From the NCBI GenBank assembly GCA_006937955.1, contig SSNP01000352.1:136482-200481 (forward strand): DNA of 64,000 nt. Direction: 5' to 3'. The notes under the pieces are model-generated. The model had not been told where the DNA came from and did not search any database. It was given only the letters and a program-made list of their open reading frames with translations. Of the stretch, positions 44,629 to 56,700 are shown one piece after another; within the stretch, counting starts at the first letter, position 1; each line of letters begins with the position of its first letter. The position numbers were made by a program, and so were the translations under genes. Source of the stretch: Pachypanchax playfairii. Lineage: Eukaryota > Chordata > Actinopteri > Cyprinodontiformes > Aplocheilidae.

Positions 44629-46030
44629 TCAGCTGGAAGGGGTGCCACATACCCTGATCCCTTTCTTCTCATCCAGTCCGTCTTTCCTCTCTTAGCCATG
44701 GCTCTGCTGTCCTGGTGTCTCCTTTTCTGAAGACGATGAAGTCTTTGAACCCTTTGAATCTCAGTTTCCTGCCAGGTGAAGAAGTCCATTATATCTCTGT
44801 ACAATATGGTACTTGTCTTGTGGTGTATGTGTATGTGTGCTTGTTGCTCGCCTGTGATCCAGGTTTGCTTAGCAGATCCACTAGTCTGTATCAGTCCCTG
44901 GAACCCCCGCGACAAACATATACCCCCTGAAAGACTCCCCTTTCCCCAGTTGTTGCTGCTTCTACATAAAAATAGGCTCAGCAGTCATACTGCCCTACTC
45001 AATCCAAAACACAGCATGGCACATAATCTGCTTTTATTGCATGGGAGCGTGAGTATGTGGAGTGTGTGTGCACCTGTGTTTTGTGTGTATGTGTTTTGGG
45101 GACGGGACTAATTTGCCTATATGTAGGCAGAGTTTGATTTAGTATTGTAATAATTTATTGTATTATGCCCTCCCTCCCCCAGAGTGTTAATTATCAGCTT
45201 GTTGTTCTCTTAGGAACAGAAGTTGTATCTTTGTGTGTATATCTTTTTTTTCTGTGTGAATAATATTGTGTGGGTGTGCACGTATGAGGACATGTGTGCC
45301 GTCTGTTGGCATTTCAGTTCTCTTTGTTTTCATGATCAAACATGTTAATGATAAATCATTGAAACCCTGTGGGGGTGAGTTCAGTGTTTGACTTTTGTGA
45401 GTTGTTCCTGTGTTGTAGTAGCAGTCATACACAAGACAAGGCTAAGGAGCACCTTCAATATTCTCTATATGGAAAACAGCCTTGATAATACTTTTCACCT
45501 TGTCATAGGTGCCCACCTGTGCTATATCAATGAAAATGTGACCCTTTAGCTCTGATACAGATGCTGACTGCTGATATATGGAACGTCTGGCAGCATTTGC
45601 ACTGGAGCTTGAGGTTTTATTGTCAGTGTTCAAGTGCTTCTGTGTCAGTTTGTTATTGTGTATGTGGGCCTAAACTGTGTTATAATGTATATAGGTAACG
45701 ATAAGGAGATTGTGTCTGTGGACTATTAAGACGTCATCAAGACTCCTAGCGCTTTAATCGTTCTTTATGTCTCCATTCACTATATGCTCTTTTCACTCAA
45801 ATTTAGACTGCCTTACTGGCATGAATCGCAATTCTTTATTGCCAAAGTTACACAGATGGAGCTTAGTAAATTTAGGAAATGAAAAAGAAAAACCAGCTGA
45901 AGATTTAAGCAAAGTCAAAATGGATATGATTGTTTAACAGAGGATATGGTGTTAAATTTAGGAAATGCATCCGTTGTTATTTTCTGTGTCTATATCGCTC
46001 CTCAATAAACTACTTCCTCATAATGTTGTG
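44629..46030 (+). other. dnm2: dnm2 3' UTR (inferred)
   Basis: Sequence from the stop codon to just beyond an AATAAA at 46004. No other gene feature seen. GT-rich patches near 44820 and 45060. Confidence 0.55.
46004..46009 (+). terminator. dnm2: AATAAA poly(A) signal, probable dnm2 end
   Basis: Canonical hexamer in CTCAATAAACTAC, 1.38 kb after the dnm2 stop codon, followed by a T/GT-rich stretch (AATGTTGTGCTTTG). No earlier canonical AATAAA was noticed in the interval. Confidence 0.6.
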
Positions 46031-46149
46031 CTTTGTTAACAGAATGGTGATTGTTGAAGCAGATGGGTTTGGGGAAAGTTTACAGATGTGAAAAAATGTG
46101 ATGGTACCACAATAAACAAAACAACACCATTATCTTTGTCCAAAAGTTC

Positions 46150-46640
46150 TATTTTGTCAACATGCATTTTGTTTAATTCCTGGCTTGCTTTTTAGTGTTT
46201 TTCTGTCAGCAGTGGAGCCTCTTGGATCTTCCATGAAGCACATAATGGTTCAAAATGTGACCAATGGTCTGATCAGTGAGGGATGTATCTTGAGTTCACC
46301 ATGAGCGGTTCACCTTGGCTCTCGTATTAAATCCTCATCTTGATCCATTTGATAAACCTGCAGTTGTATTTCCTCTTGTGTCCACATCCTGAGAGGTCAC
46401 TACAGTCGCATGAACCTTATCCGTTTAAAAAAATATTGTTAGCTGTGGTCACAGGAACATGAAGCTGCTTGGAGATGGTCTAGTAGCATGTACCTTTGAT
46501 AATTAATACCTAAAATCTTCTTTCTGAGCTCCTCATTCAGCTTCACCATACCACTTTCTTCAAGTTTGGGAGCTGCCATTACAAACTCTTCCACCCAGGG
46601 CTTTACAGTGTACCGTCACTGCTGACCTAAGAGTGTGTGA
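46150..46640 (-). repeat. unclassified interspersed repeat
   Basis: The text with AGCTGCTTGGAGATGGTCT (46470-46488) followed by TCTTCTTTCTGAGCTCCTC (46517-46535) resembles a dispersed fish repeat that I recall in multiple copies. No second copy in the window confirms it. Confidence 0.4.
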
Positions 46641-46724
46641 CAAAGTGTTTAGCAATTCAGAAAGACCAAAGACAAACAACTGAGAGACTTAAAACCAATA
46701 ATAGCTTATGATTAGATTAGTGTA

Positions 46725-46800
46725 TAATGGCTCTCTGAAGTTACTAAAACATCTAATTCCCCTTCAGGGATTAATGGATCCTAAAGTGAAGAGGTAGTCA
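46725..46800 (+). repeat. LINE 3' tail fragment
   Basis: TAATGGCTCTCTGAAG ... ATTCCCCTTCAGGGATTAAT matches the 3' tail of the LINE at 61480-61545 (TAATGGCTCCCTGAAG ... ATTTCCCTTCGGGGATTAAA). Confidence 0.7.
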
Positions 46801-46939
46801 GTGATGCAAGGTAAATATTTGGAGTGTGATGCTGATTCTTTTTCATCCCTGTTAAAAACTGTGCAGCTCAATTTTGAACCAGTTGAAAGTAACCAACAGC
46901 AGCCTGAAATATACTAAAGAGTAGCTCATCGCAGTATTC

Positions 46940-47445
46940 TAGTGGGAATCACCACCTCAAGGTTGATTTGGCCCCCTTTTATTTAGTATTTACATCCTTC
47001 CACTGGGACTGATTTTTAGCAAGTTTAATATTAACTATCACCTTTATGTAGACAACTGCCAGATTTATGTTCCCCTGAAGGCTTGCACTTCGGTCCAACC
47101 ACTCCTTGACTGCCTGAGTGAGGTTAAGGACTGGCTTGCAGCCAATTTTCTGCTACTGAATGGTACAAAAACAGAGTTTATTGTTTTCACCCCCAATGGC
47201 TCATCTTACCCCATTCCTTATTTTTTTGCAGTCCCTTTTAAAATTAGCCAAACAATCGTTAACCTTGGTATCAAAATGAATTCGGCTTTAAAAATGGACC
47301 CTCACGTTAACCTAATGATTAAATCCTGTTTTTAGCAGTTGAGACGTCTGTCCAAATTAAAACCCATTCTGAAACGGCACCACCTTGAGACAACAATTCA
47401 TGCTTTTATCACCTCAAGGTTGGACTACTCCAAAGAGCTGTCACT
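46940..47445 (+). pseudogene. non-LTR retrotransposon RT C-terminal relic (L2-like)
   Basis: Discontinuous plus-strand frames: a PLGLIF segment, YVDNCQIYVPL in place of YADDCQIY (near 47045), DCLSEVKDWLAANFLLLN (47109-47162), KTEFIVFTP (near 47170), and ITSRLDYSK (near 47405). The order fits the second half of an L2-type reverse transcriptase. Catalytic residues are mutated and stops are present. Confidence 0.75.
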
Positions 47446-48299
47446 ATCAGTGAACAAGTGATCATTAGGCTAAAAAAAAAAAACCATCAGAGAGATAGCA
47501 AAAACATTAGGCGTGGCAGAGTCTATGAATGTGCAGGTGAACACTGGAGGACTGGACCCAGGGGGTTGAAGAGAGATGACCCAGTATTCATAAGGAACAA
47601 CAAATTGTTGGCCGAACCATGGAGAGTCCTACTGGTTTCCATGAGGTCAAGAAGCCTGTGTGTGGACATATACAACAGCTTCATGGGAGGAGGAGCTAGA
47701 GTAGGCCAGAGAATAAAAACCCATCTCTTTCCATGTATTATGTGACTTCAGCACAGTTCTGAGCATCACTCTGGTGAATGTTCACATTCTGGGCCGCAGA
47801 GTAAAACTTGGTTCACAAGAAGTCCACAAAGTCCTTTCCTTCACGGCAGGGAGAATAAATCCCACAAAGGCTGACCAAGTGCCACTGGCTTGCAAGAGCC
47901 AGATCCCACCCACCCTAAAGGTTGCTGTCAGACAAAGTGCAGGTGCAGCCAGTGTGGTGTTGTACTGTAGTACTTTACCCTGTTTCCAGGTGGTGCCACA
48001 CTCTAAAAGATAACAAACTGTCACCTGGATATCTAGGGACAATGTAAATTGAGTTTATACAAATTTCTGTTGAGAAAAGCAATTGATATTGATATTGCTT
48101 TTGTTTTTATACAAACAAAATGACAAAATAAGAATCAATTAACATATATTTCTTTAGTCAGTGTGGCAAAAAACATAAAAAAACATCAAACAGCACTTTT
48201 TTTTTTTTGTTCACAAGTTGGTACAGGTAGCATGAAGCAAGAAGGTCCTGGGTTTAAAATGGGCCAGGCCCTTTCTCCATGAAGATTGCATGTCTAAGT
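47446..48299. other. no confident feature
   Basis: A 95-codon open frame at 47458-47745 and others lack family resemblance. Probably old repeat sequence, unassigned. Confidence 0.35.
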
Positions 48300-48383
48300 G
48301 GCCCTGTGATTGACTGGCAACCTGTCCAGGGTTTACCCTGTTTCTCACCCACAAAGATAGGCAGCAGTCTGTGACCCTAAACA
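48300..48383 (+). repeat. dispersed teleost repeat tail, second copy
   Basis: GCCCTGTGATTGACTGGCAA with CCTGTCCAGGGTTTACCCTG parallels 11920-11960. It ends in the GAAA microsatellite. Confidence 0.75.
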
Positions 48384-48527
<144 letters not shown>

Positions 48528-48596
48528 TACGTATTTATTTAGTTTGTAATAAGTTTGAAATTGTATGAAATGTGGAAAATTAATCATAGTTTAAGT

Positions 48597-49313
48597 AGCG
48601 GGCGCCATCTAGTGTCGGAAATGTAAAGCTTTAAATGTTGACGCAAACTTCGGAACAAATAAGAAACCATTATCTCAGTGAAAGTAACATTTAGTCTAAA
48701 CTTGGGATCAAATGTTTAACAGGAGAGGTTCATTTGCACGCAGCTCACAATAAACGTAATTGGTGAAGAGATTGAGTTTTATTACTGTATTTATGTCATA
48801 AAACACACATTAATCTTTGCTTTTTTCTGCGTGTTATGTATTGTTGGTTTAAAACACTGTATACTATAGATGTTGCATTTATGTGTTCGTCGTGTGGGAT
48901 CGTTCTTGGATATCTATATCGTAACTATCACATTAGATAACTTGGATGTTTCTCTGTTACATGTTTCTTTGTAGCATATAAATCCGTCGCAGATCCTAGA
49001 CTTTCAAAGAAAAAGATTTGTTGGGAATTCAGTGGGAACAGCTACGCATTTTTCGGGTGACCCGGTTACGCGAAACGAGCGCTCACTGAGTTTGAATTGC
49101 GTAACATCGCTGCTGGTTTCTCATTGGACGTGGAGTCGCACCGTCACTCCGTAGCAGGTTGTGGAACAGCAGATAGCATCACTCGTAACCTGGGAAAGTG
49201 CAAATGCTAGCGAAGTTAAGAAGCCGGAGGAATATTATTACACACCGCAGGAAAACTAAAGGGATAGAGGTTTCTTTATGTGAGGCGAGGATGTCTGTCC
49301 CGGCAGGAGAGGG
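48597..49313 (+). promoter_or_regulatory. upstream and 5' UTR region of the signal-peptide gene
   Basis: CpG-containing stretch (ACCCGGTTACGCGAAACGAG near 49060) before the ATG at 49314. A 9-codon upstream frame (49291-49317) overlaps the start. No TATA box assigned. Confidence 0.4.
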
Positions 49314-49317
49314 ATGA
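49291..49317 (+). promoter_or_regulatory. upstream ORF overlapping the start codon
   Basis: ATG at 49291 opens MSVPAGEG and stops at TGA 49315-49317. The stop overlaps the main start (ATG 49314-49316) in the sequence ATGA, an arrangement that permits termination-reinitiation or repression of the main frame. Confidence 0.5.
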
Positions 49318-50656
49318 AGATGACACAACTGTTTTGGCGAATCGTGTTAGTGTTGCTGTGTGTAGTTCTAGTCAGTCGGTGAGTTTTTTCTTTTTTCCCT
49401 TTTCTCTTTTTTATGTATATGATAAACATTATTCTTCTTACGTCATAAATGTAATTACATATTAACTTAGTGTGACTTTTGTACAATGTTTCTGTTGTTT
49501 ACATTGCAGTAGCTCGCGCTGGTTAGCGTTATATCGTTATGCTGTGATGTGGCATCTGGCTGACTTCTGACCGGTCCGGATACGTTAGCTTTAGTTGGTG
49601 ACGGTTCAAACAAGCTAGGTTAGCAGTAGTTTCGAAACAAGTTCCCGTGATGATGCTTAAACACCCACAGAGAGGTAGTTTTTCTAAAATACACGTGACT
49701 TAAGAAACTCAGCTGAGTCTGCTGTAGCCTAGTCCTGATGTTGGCCTACGTTTCACAGGTTTGGGTTACCAGCTGACAGGATTATGGGCCTTACATGGCA
49801 GTCGTGTCTCTACTCATGAAACTCCAACGTTTCTGTCATTGGAATTCTAACAGAACTAAAATAAACCAACAGAGAGATTATTTAGGATTATAATGGGCTG
49901 TAGCCATGATGTAAGTAGCATTCTAAATCTCACTGGCTACTGTGCTTCAGATCAAAAGTAAATGGTGGGACAGATATGATGTAATTATTTATTACGATTA
50001 CCTGTTGGTGTTGGCCAGTTTTCACTGGTAGAATAACCAGAGCTGAGCCTGTTATGACTTTATACACTCTTTGGAGCATATTTAGTCCTAATTTTTTGTT
50101 GTTGTTGATCAGCTATGTTTTGGATTTGTCCTTTTGCTCTGCAGTATTTGTTTGTTTTATTTTTTAAGTCATCTAGCTGTCCAGATTTGTTTTTGACTTC
50201 CAACAGTGTCAGTTGGACACCTTTCAGAATCAAAAAAGGAGACAAATAGAAACAGCTTGGTCTCTTTTTATACTTGCTTGTTCCTGTTCTGCAACGCAGG
50301 GAGCTGGTGTTTATCTCCAGCAGTCACTGGATGAGAGACACCCTGCACAGGTCACCAGTCCAGGGGTGTATTTCAGAAGGCTGGTTTAACAAACTCTAAA
50401 TCAAAACCTGAACTCAAGGACTCTCAGTTGTCAATTTCAGAGTTTTCTGTTTCAGAACAAGTGTTAAACATTAGTTCAATTAACTCTGAGTCAAAGTTAA
50501 CCTGAGTTATGCTTGCGCATGAGGATATAAGCCCTCTTCAAAGGAACACAGATAACATGATTCACCATGGCAACCAGTGGACAAAAGGTTAGCACCCCCT
50601 AATTCTTCCCAGTAGAATTGGATCTTTTAATGACTGCATGTGCAAAAAATGAGCAC

Positions 50657-50694
<38 letters not shown>

Positions 50695-50704
50695 NNNNNN
50701 NNNN

Positions 50705-50737
<33 letters not shown>

Positions 50738-53700
50738 GCAGCAAAAGAGAGAGATTGTGACAGAAAATTGCTGGCTTAGTCAATGTGTCAATATCAATTA
50801 GAGGGAAAAATAAATGTTACGTCTTGAATGTTCCAGTCATTCAACATTTATGTTCCATATGTTTTTCAGCGCACAGGTACAACCCAACAGGTGCAAAAGA
50901 ACGTGGCAGTAAGTAAAGATTAAAATATAGTTCAAACAGGTGAGGTATCATTTACAAGCAGTTATGATGTTGCTTAGCTCTCATTAAACTGCATTCAGTG
51001 ATTATATTCTACATGTGATAGCTAGATTTAAATATTAAATTATATATTAATATTAATTATATATTAATATAAATTATTGATGGTCATGGAAGCACTGTTT
51101 TGTGAAAAATTCTCAGGTCCGTGGAGATAGGCACACAATAAACAAACATTCATGACTCTCTATGAAGATGGAATATGAAATGAAATGAAATGAAAAATAC
51201 TTTATTTATCCCAGAAGGGAAATTCAACTGGAGATACAGAACAGCTTGACCTTCACTCTCCAGGCTGCCGGTATACCCGGCGCACTTCGATCAGGCCAGC
51301 AAGATCACACAGGAGAATACATACAAATACATACATACATATACATAAGCACGCATCAGCCTGTGTGTTAGGAAAAAAAAAGAATAAGACCACGTGAGGT
51401 CAGAGGGAGGAGAAAAAAGGTTCCCTACACCCAGTGCCCCATCAAGAGGGGGCGCTTGATATAAGCAATAAAAACCTCCAGCGGGGGGGGGGATTCACGA
51501 GACATGTTGAGAACTTTCTTGAGGATGTGAATGTAATCAGTGTGTATGTGGTTGTGTGCAGAGAGTTATCAAGGACACCGTCTCTGGGACAACGCAGATG
51601 TTATGTCTCTTCCACAGTCTTTGGCGCCCGGTGGACACGGATAAGGAGGGGGGGATGTGTGTCTCGGTGCTAACAGCTTCAGGAGGAATTCAGTGTTTTG
51701 GCCTTGAGGCCAGCCGAAATGAGATAACAGAGATTAAGTCGAAGCTGAAGAATTGCAACAGCTTCTCATTGTCCATATGGTGCACTATTGTGGAAAAAAG
51801 TCCGAATAATCCGAATTAGGGCCAAATTGCATAGTACCAATAATCAATCAATCACTTCTCCACTCCGAGCCGAAACTGCAACTTCTCCAAGGTGGCACCA
51901 ATCCTTCCAGTGAGATCCAGCAGCGCACCCAGTTTACGATTCAGCTCCAGCACCCCGTCAGCCAGCTTGCTGTCTCGAACCTGGCATTCCCTGTCCCGTT
52001 CGAGAATCACAGCCAGCTGGTCGCGGTACTGCTCCGAGACCGCATCCAGTTTGCGATCCTGATCTCCGAATCTTTTAGTCCAAGTGTTGCCAGGTCCAGC
52101 CCATAACTTCCATAACTTTAGAATTTGTAGATACATCAGGTAACCACCAGCGCCGATCAGCAGGTACCCCACGATCAATAATCCAAATATGTAGACATCC
52201 TCCACGTCTTCGACAGCCAGAACAGACAGGCATACCATCTTCCACTCGCCCCAGGAATCCATGGTAAACCCAGCCGGGAGGGTCGACTCCGGGCATGACG
52301 GCTCCCCCTTTTTCAGCCTTAAGTTTGAGAAAACTTTGTCCAATGCGTTGAGTGACCACGAAACCAGATCCATTTTCAATTTGCAGCAGCCAGTACAGAG
52401 AAACACAGAGACGAGACGAGAAGCAGGAACAGTGGGGGAGGACAAAGATAAGGGAGCAGCTGGAAAGCGTCTGTTCACAACGAGAGGCGGAAGAAGAAAG
52501 TTGTCGTTTATTCCCCACAAAGCATAGTGACAGACAACCATACATACATGGCCCACTATGATGCTAAAATAAATGTGTCTTTTATTTCCCACAGAGCATA
52601 GGGGCAAGCAAACATCTCAAGGTCGGTTACGCTAAGCACATAGCAAACAGCATAAATGCATTACAGTGGGGCAAAAAAGTATTTAGTCAGCCACCAATTG
52701 TGTAAGTTCTCCCACTTAAAAAGATCAGAGAGGCCTGTAATTTTCATCATAGGTATACCTCAACTATGAGAGACAAAATGAGGAAAAAAATCCAGAAAAT
52801 CACATTGTCTGATTTTTAAAGAATTTATTTGCACATTATGGTGGAAAATAAGTATTTGGTCAATAACAAAAGTTAATCTCAATACTTTGTTATATAGCCT
52901 TTGTTGGCAATGACAGAGGTCAAACGTTTTCTGTAAGTCTTCACAAGGGTTTCACACACTGTTGCTGGTATTTTGGCCCATTCCTCCATGCAGATCTCCT
53001 CTAGAGCAGTGATGTTTTGGGGCTGACGCTGGGCAACACGGACTTTCAACTCCCTCCAGAGATTTTCTATGGGGTTGAGATCTGGAGACTGGCTAGGCCA
53101 CTCCAGGACCTTGAAATGCTTCTTACGAAGCCACTCCTTCGTTGCCCGGGCGGTGTGTTTGGGATCACTGTCATGCTGAAAGACCCAGCCACGTCTCATT
53201 TTCAATGCCCTTGCTGATGGAAGGAGGTTTTCACTCAAAATCTTACGATACATGGCCCCATTCATTCTTTCCTTTACACGGATCAGTCGTCCTGGTCCCC
53301 TTGCAGAAAAACAGCCCCAAAGCATGATGTTTCCACCCCCATGCTTTACAGTAGGTATGGTGTTCTTTGGATCCAACTCAGCATTCTTTCCCCTCCAAAC
53401 ACGACAAGTTGAGTTTCTACCAAAAAGTTCTATTTTGGTTTCATCTGACCATATGATGTTCTCCCAATCCTCTTCTGGATCATCCAAATGCTCTCTAGCA
53501 AACCGCAGACGGGCCTGGACGTGTCCTGGTTTCAGCAGGGGGACACGTCTGGCACTGCAGCATTTGAGTCCCTGGCGGCGTAGTGTGTTACATGATGTAT
53601 CAGCGTCGGAATTAAACTGGACTCCAAACAGTCCGCCTCCTTATATTTTTTTCCTTCTCTTTGAATTCTTGCTTGTATGTTCTCTCAATGTAAGTCGCTT

Positions 53701-56700
53701 TGGATAAAAGCGTCTGCTAAATGACAGTAGTAGTAGTAGTAGTAGTAGTACTGATGGTAGCCTTTGTTACTTTGGTCCCAGCTCTCTGCAGGTCATTCAC
53801 TAGGTCCCTCCGTGTGGTTCTGGGATTTTTGCTCACCGTTCTTGTGATCATTTTGACCCCACGGGGTGAGATCTTGCGTGGAGCCCCAGATCGAGGGAGA
53901 TTATCAGTGGTCTTGTATGTCTTCCATTTTCTAATAATTGCTCCCACAGTTGATTTCTTCACACCAAGCTGCTTACCTATTGCAGATTCAGTCTTCCCAG
54001 CCTGGTGAAGGTCTACAATTTTGTTTCTGGTGTCCTTTGACAGCTCTTTGGTCTTGGCCATAGTGGAGTTTGGAGCGTGACTGTTTGAGGTTGTGGACAG
54101 GTGTCTTTTATACTGATAACGAGTTCACACAGGTGCCATTAATACAGGTAACGAGTGGAGGACCGAGGAGCCTCTTAAAGAAGTTACAGGTCTGTGAAAG
54201 CCAGAAATCTTACTTGTTTGTAGGTGACCAAATACTTATTTTCCACCATAATTTGCAAATAAATTCTTTAAAAATCAGACAATGTGATTTTCTGGATTTT
54301 TTTTCCTCATTTTGTCTCTCATAGTTGAGGTATACCTATGATGAAAATTACAGGCCTCTCTGATCTTTTTAAGTGGGAGAACTTACACAATTGGTGGCTG
54401 ACTAAATACTTTTTTGCCCCACTGTACCTCTTACTATGACACACGGACTGGAGAGCCTACAGTCCAGGCAGAGTAGCGTAAACCGGCTGGGCGTCCGTAC
54501 GCGACCCACAGCAGACTCTACCCAGGAGAGAGACTCTCCATCTCTTGTAGTCTAATCAGACAAAGGCTGCGTGGGAAAATGGAGGGCCTGTACCACTTCC
54601 CAGCCAGCCCTGCTTTTCTCACAAATTCTACTTTTCTCACAGTCTCTGCTCCAAAAACATGTTTATGGAGCAGAGAATCACTCCCTTCTACTGAGGCATA
54701 TAGTTTATACAAAAACAGGTGTCATAGAAAAAATAACTCCCCTCTACTAAAACAGACAGTATGTAGAAAAATAAGTTTAATAGAAAACCAAGTTATATTA
54801 GGAGACAATGTGACAAACATTAATTAATACAGTCAAATCGGGACATTTTAATATTTCCCTTACAAGTACTCATACAGATACTCATCAGGGTGATAAAACA
54901 TCCACTTGGGGTCTGATCATCAGTGTTAGGAATGTTACTTTGAAAAAGTAATTAGTTATACATTGGTCGACGGTTATATGCACAACGCTTACATGCACAA
55001 AACTGCTGGGAATGTTCCTGCGTCATAGAGAATCCATGCGCTTATATGCATAGCTCCGACGGTTATTTGCACAAAACATTTGGAGGTATCATACGTGCAT
55101 CTCACTAAATCTCGCTGTTTCTCACTAGTTACTTGACAGTGCACCTCGGCTGGTGTTCTCACACACACTCTCACTGTTATGTGTGTGGAACCAGGCTGCT
55201 CCCACGTATTCGCACGTGTGTCTGGTGCGTCTTACTGAAGCTGTCTGAAAGTCGCCTAAAAATAAACACAGACTTATTCAGTGTGAAATAGTGTCAAATG
55301 TAACATTTGTTCAGGACAAGGCTAACAAAACATGGACATTTTTCATGTCTTTTCTTAAGAAACAAGAATTTGCTCTGATTACAATACCATGATTGTACCA
55401 TACTTTTACTTTTACAAACCTGCTGGCGTGCATTTTAGGTTCACGGACTGTGTTGCCCGGGTAACCGACTCAGAGTTATGCTGAACTCGCTTTGTGAAAC
55501 CGAAAACCCAGAGTATCCCTCATCTAAGGCTTAACTAAAGTTTTTCCACTCAAACCTGCTTTCTGAAATACACCCCAGGTCCTCATATAGAGAAACAACA
55601 ATTTATATGCACTCACATCTAGGGACAATTTAGAGACGCCAATTTATCATGCACATTTTCTTAATGAAATAAATCTGGAGTCCTGGGTCCTCATTTATCA
55701 AATGTTCGTAGAAACTGTCTTATATTCTATCCTATGCATGAAATTTAGAATGTTCGTATGAACAGTCAAAAGTCTGATTTATCAAATGAGCAGTGGCCAC
55801 TCGTATGCACACTCCTCCGCAATCATGTGCTGATAAATCCCACTTGTGCGTACTCAGGTCCTTGTGCCCATTCAACGCCTTTAATTAGCCATATTTGGTA
55901 ACAGCACTTCCTTTAAAGCCCATACAGGAAATCCCTAAAATAATGGACAAGAGAGCAAAATAAACAATAAGTAAAGGACTTTCTGTGACAACGAGATCAA
56001 GATACTTATTGCAGAAGTGGAACAGAACTAACAATTGCTGTTTGGTTCTCTTAGCTAGATACAAACCACAATAAAAGAAAAATTACCGCCTGCGAGAGAG
56101 TTGCATATGCGGTTAATGCACTTGGAACAGAGGAGAGATCCCCTTCAGAAATAAAAAAGAAATGTTTCGATATAAAAATACACAAAAAAAACATGTAGCA
56201 GAGCACAGGATGTTCAGAGTAGCTACGGGAGGTGGACAGAATGCGAGCTGTCCGCATTTGACAAACTTGTTTCCAGCATAATTGGAGGTGTTGCTCTGAC
56301 TGGATGTTGGAGATTTTAAGGTTTTACGATGTTGGTAAAAGGTCACAGGTCATGTTGCAGGAGTAAGTGAACGCAAAGAGACCTGGCCTGAATCAACACT
56401 TCTATGTTTATCTTGGAAACCAGTTGGTTTACGACCTGTGACTGTTGTCCATCCAATGAAGTGTTTGTTTACTACACTCTGACTTCATTATCTGACCCAC
56501 ATTTTTTTCCCCTTCCTTGCTCCATCCAGATGGGAGGTGTCTTTGTAAATAAAAAGGCAATGCAGAGGTGAACACATCAGAATCGTCTCAACACCTTGGT
56601 TGGGGCATTCTCCTTTGCAAAGCTCATTGAAACCATACTCTGTGTCTGACTGAGGGTCTTTTTGATAGTTATTTAACTTAGGGGTATTAAAATATCCTGA

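Larger units (their letters stand above)
52664..54424 (-). mobile_element. Tc1-like transposon copy 2, nearly identical to copy 1, with a nested insertion
   Basis: TA at 52662-52663 and 54425-54426. Same ends as the element at 31213. Total 1761 bp equals 1598 bp of copy 1 plus a 160-bp insert (53591-53750) plus one extra codon, so I infer no other length difference. Substitutions are few and scattered (for example CACATTATGG for CAAATTATGG near 52831). Confidence 0.96.
50364..55575. mobile_element. Harbinger-like DNA transposon (5.2 kb with later insertions), CAG target duplication
   Basis: Ends GGGTGTATTTCAGAA (50364-50378) and TTCTGAAATACACCC (55561-55575) are exact inverted repeats, flanked by CAG at 50361-50363 and 55576-55578. 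Further inward, GACTCAGAGTTATGCTGAAC (right) and TTAACTCTGAGTCAAAGTTA (left) are also related. The left part carries a decayed Myb/SANT-like frame of the type encoded by Harbinger elements. No DDE nuclease was recognised. Much of the interior is later insertions (LINE-tailed unit, Tc1 copy 2). Confidence 0.82.

Noticed and set aside
47458..47745. 95-codon plus-strand frame after the L2 relic
   Set aside because: Weak resemblance to decayed repeat text only; cannot be assigned.
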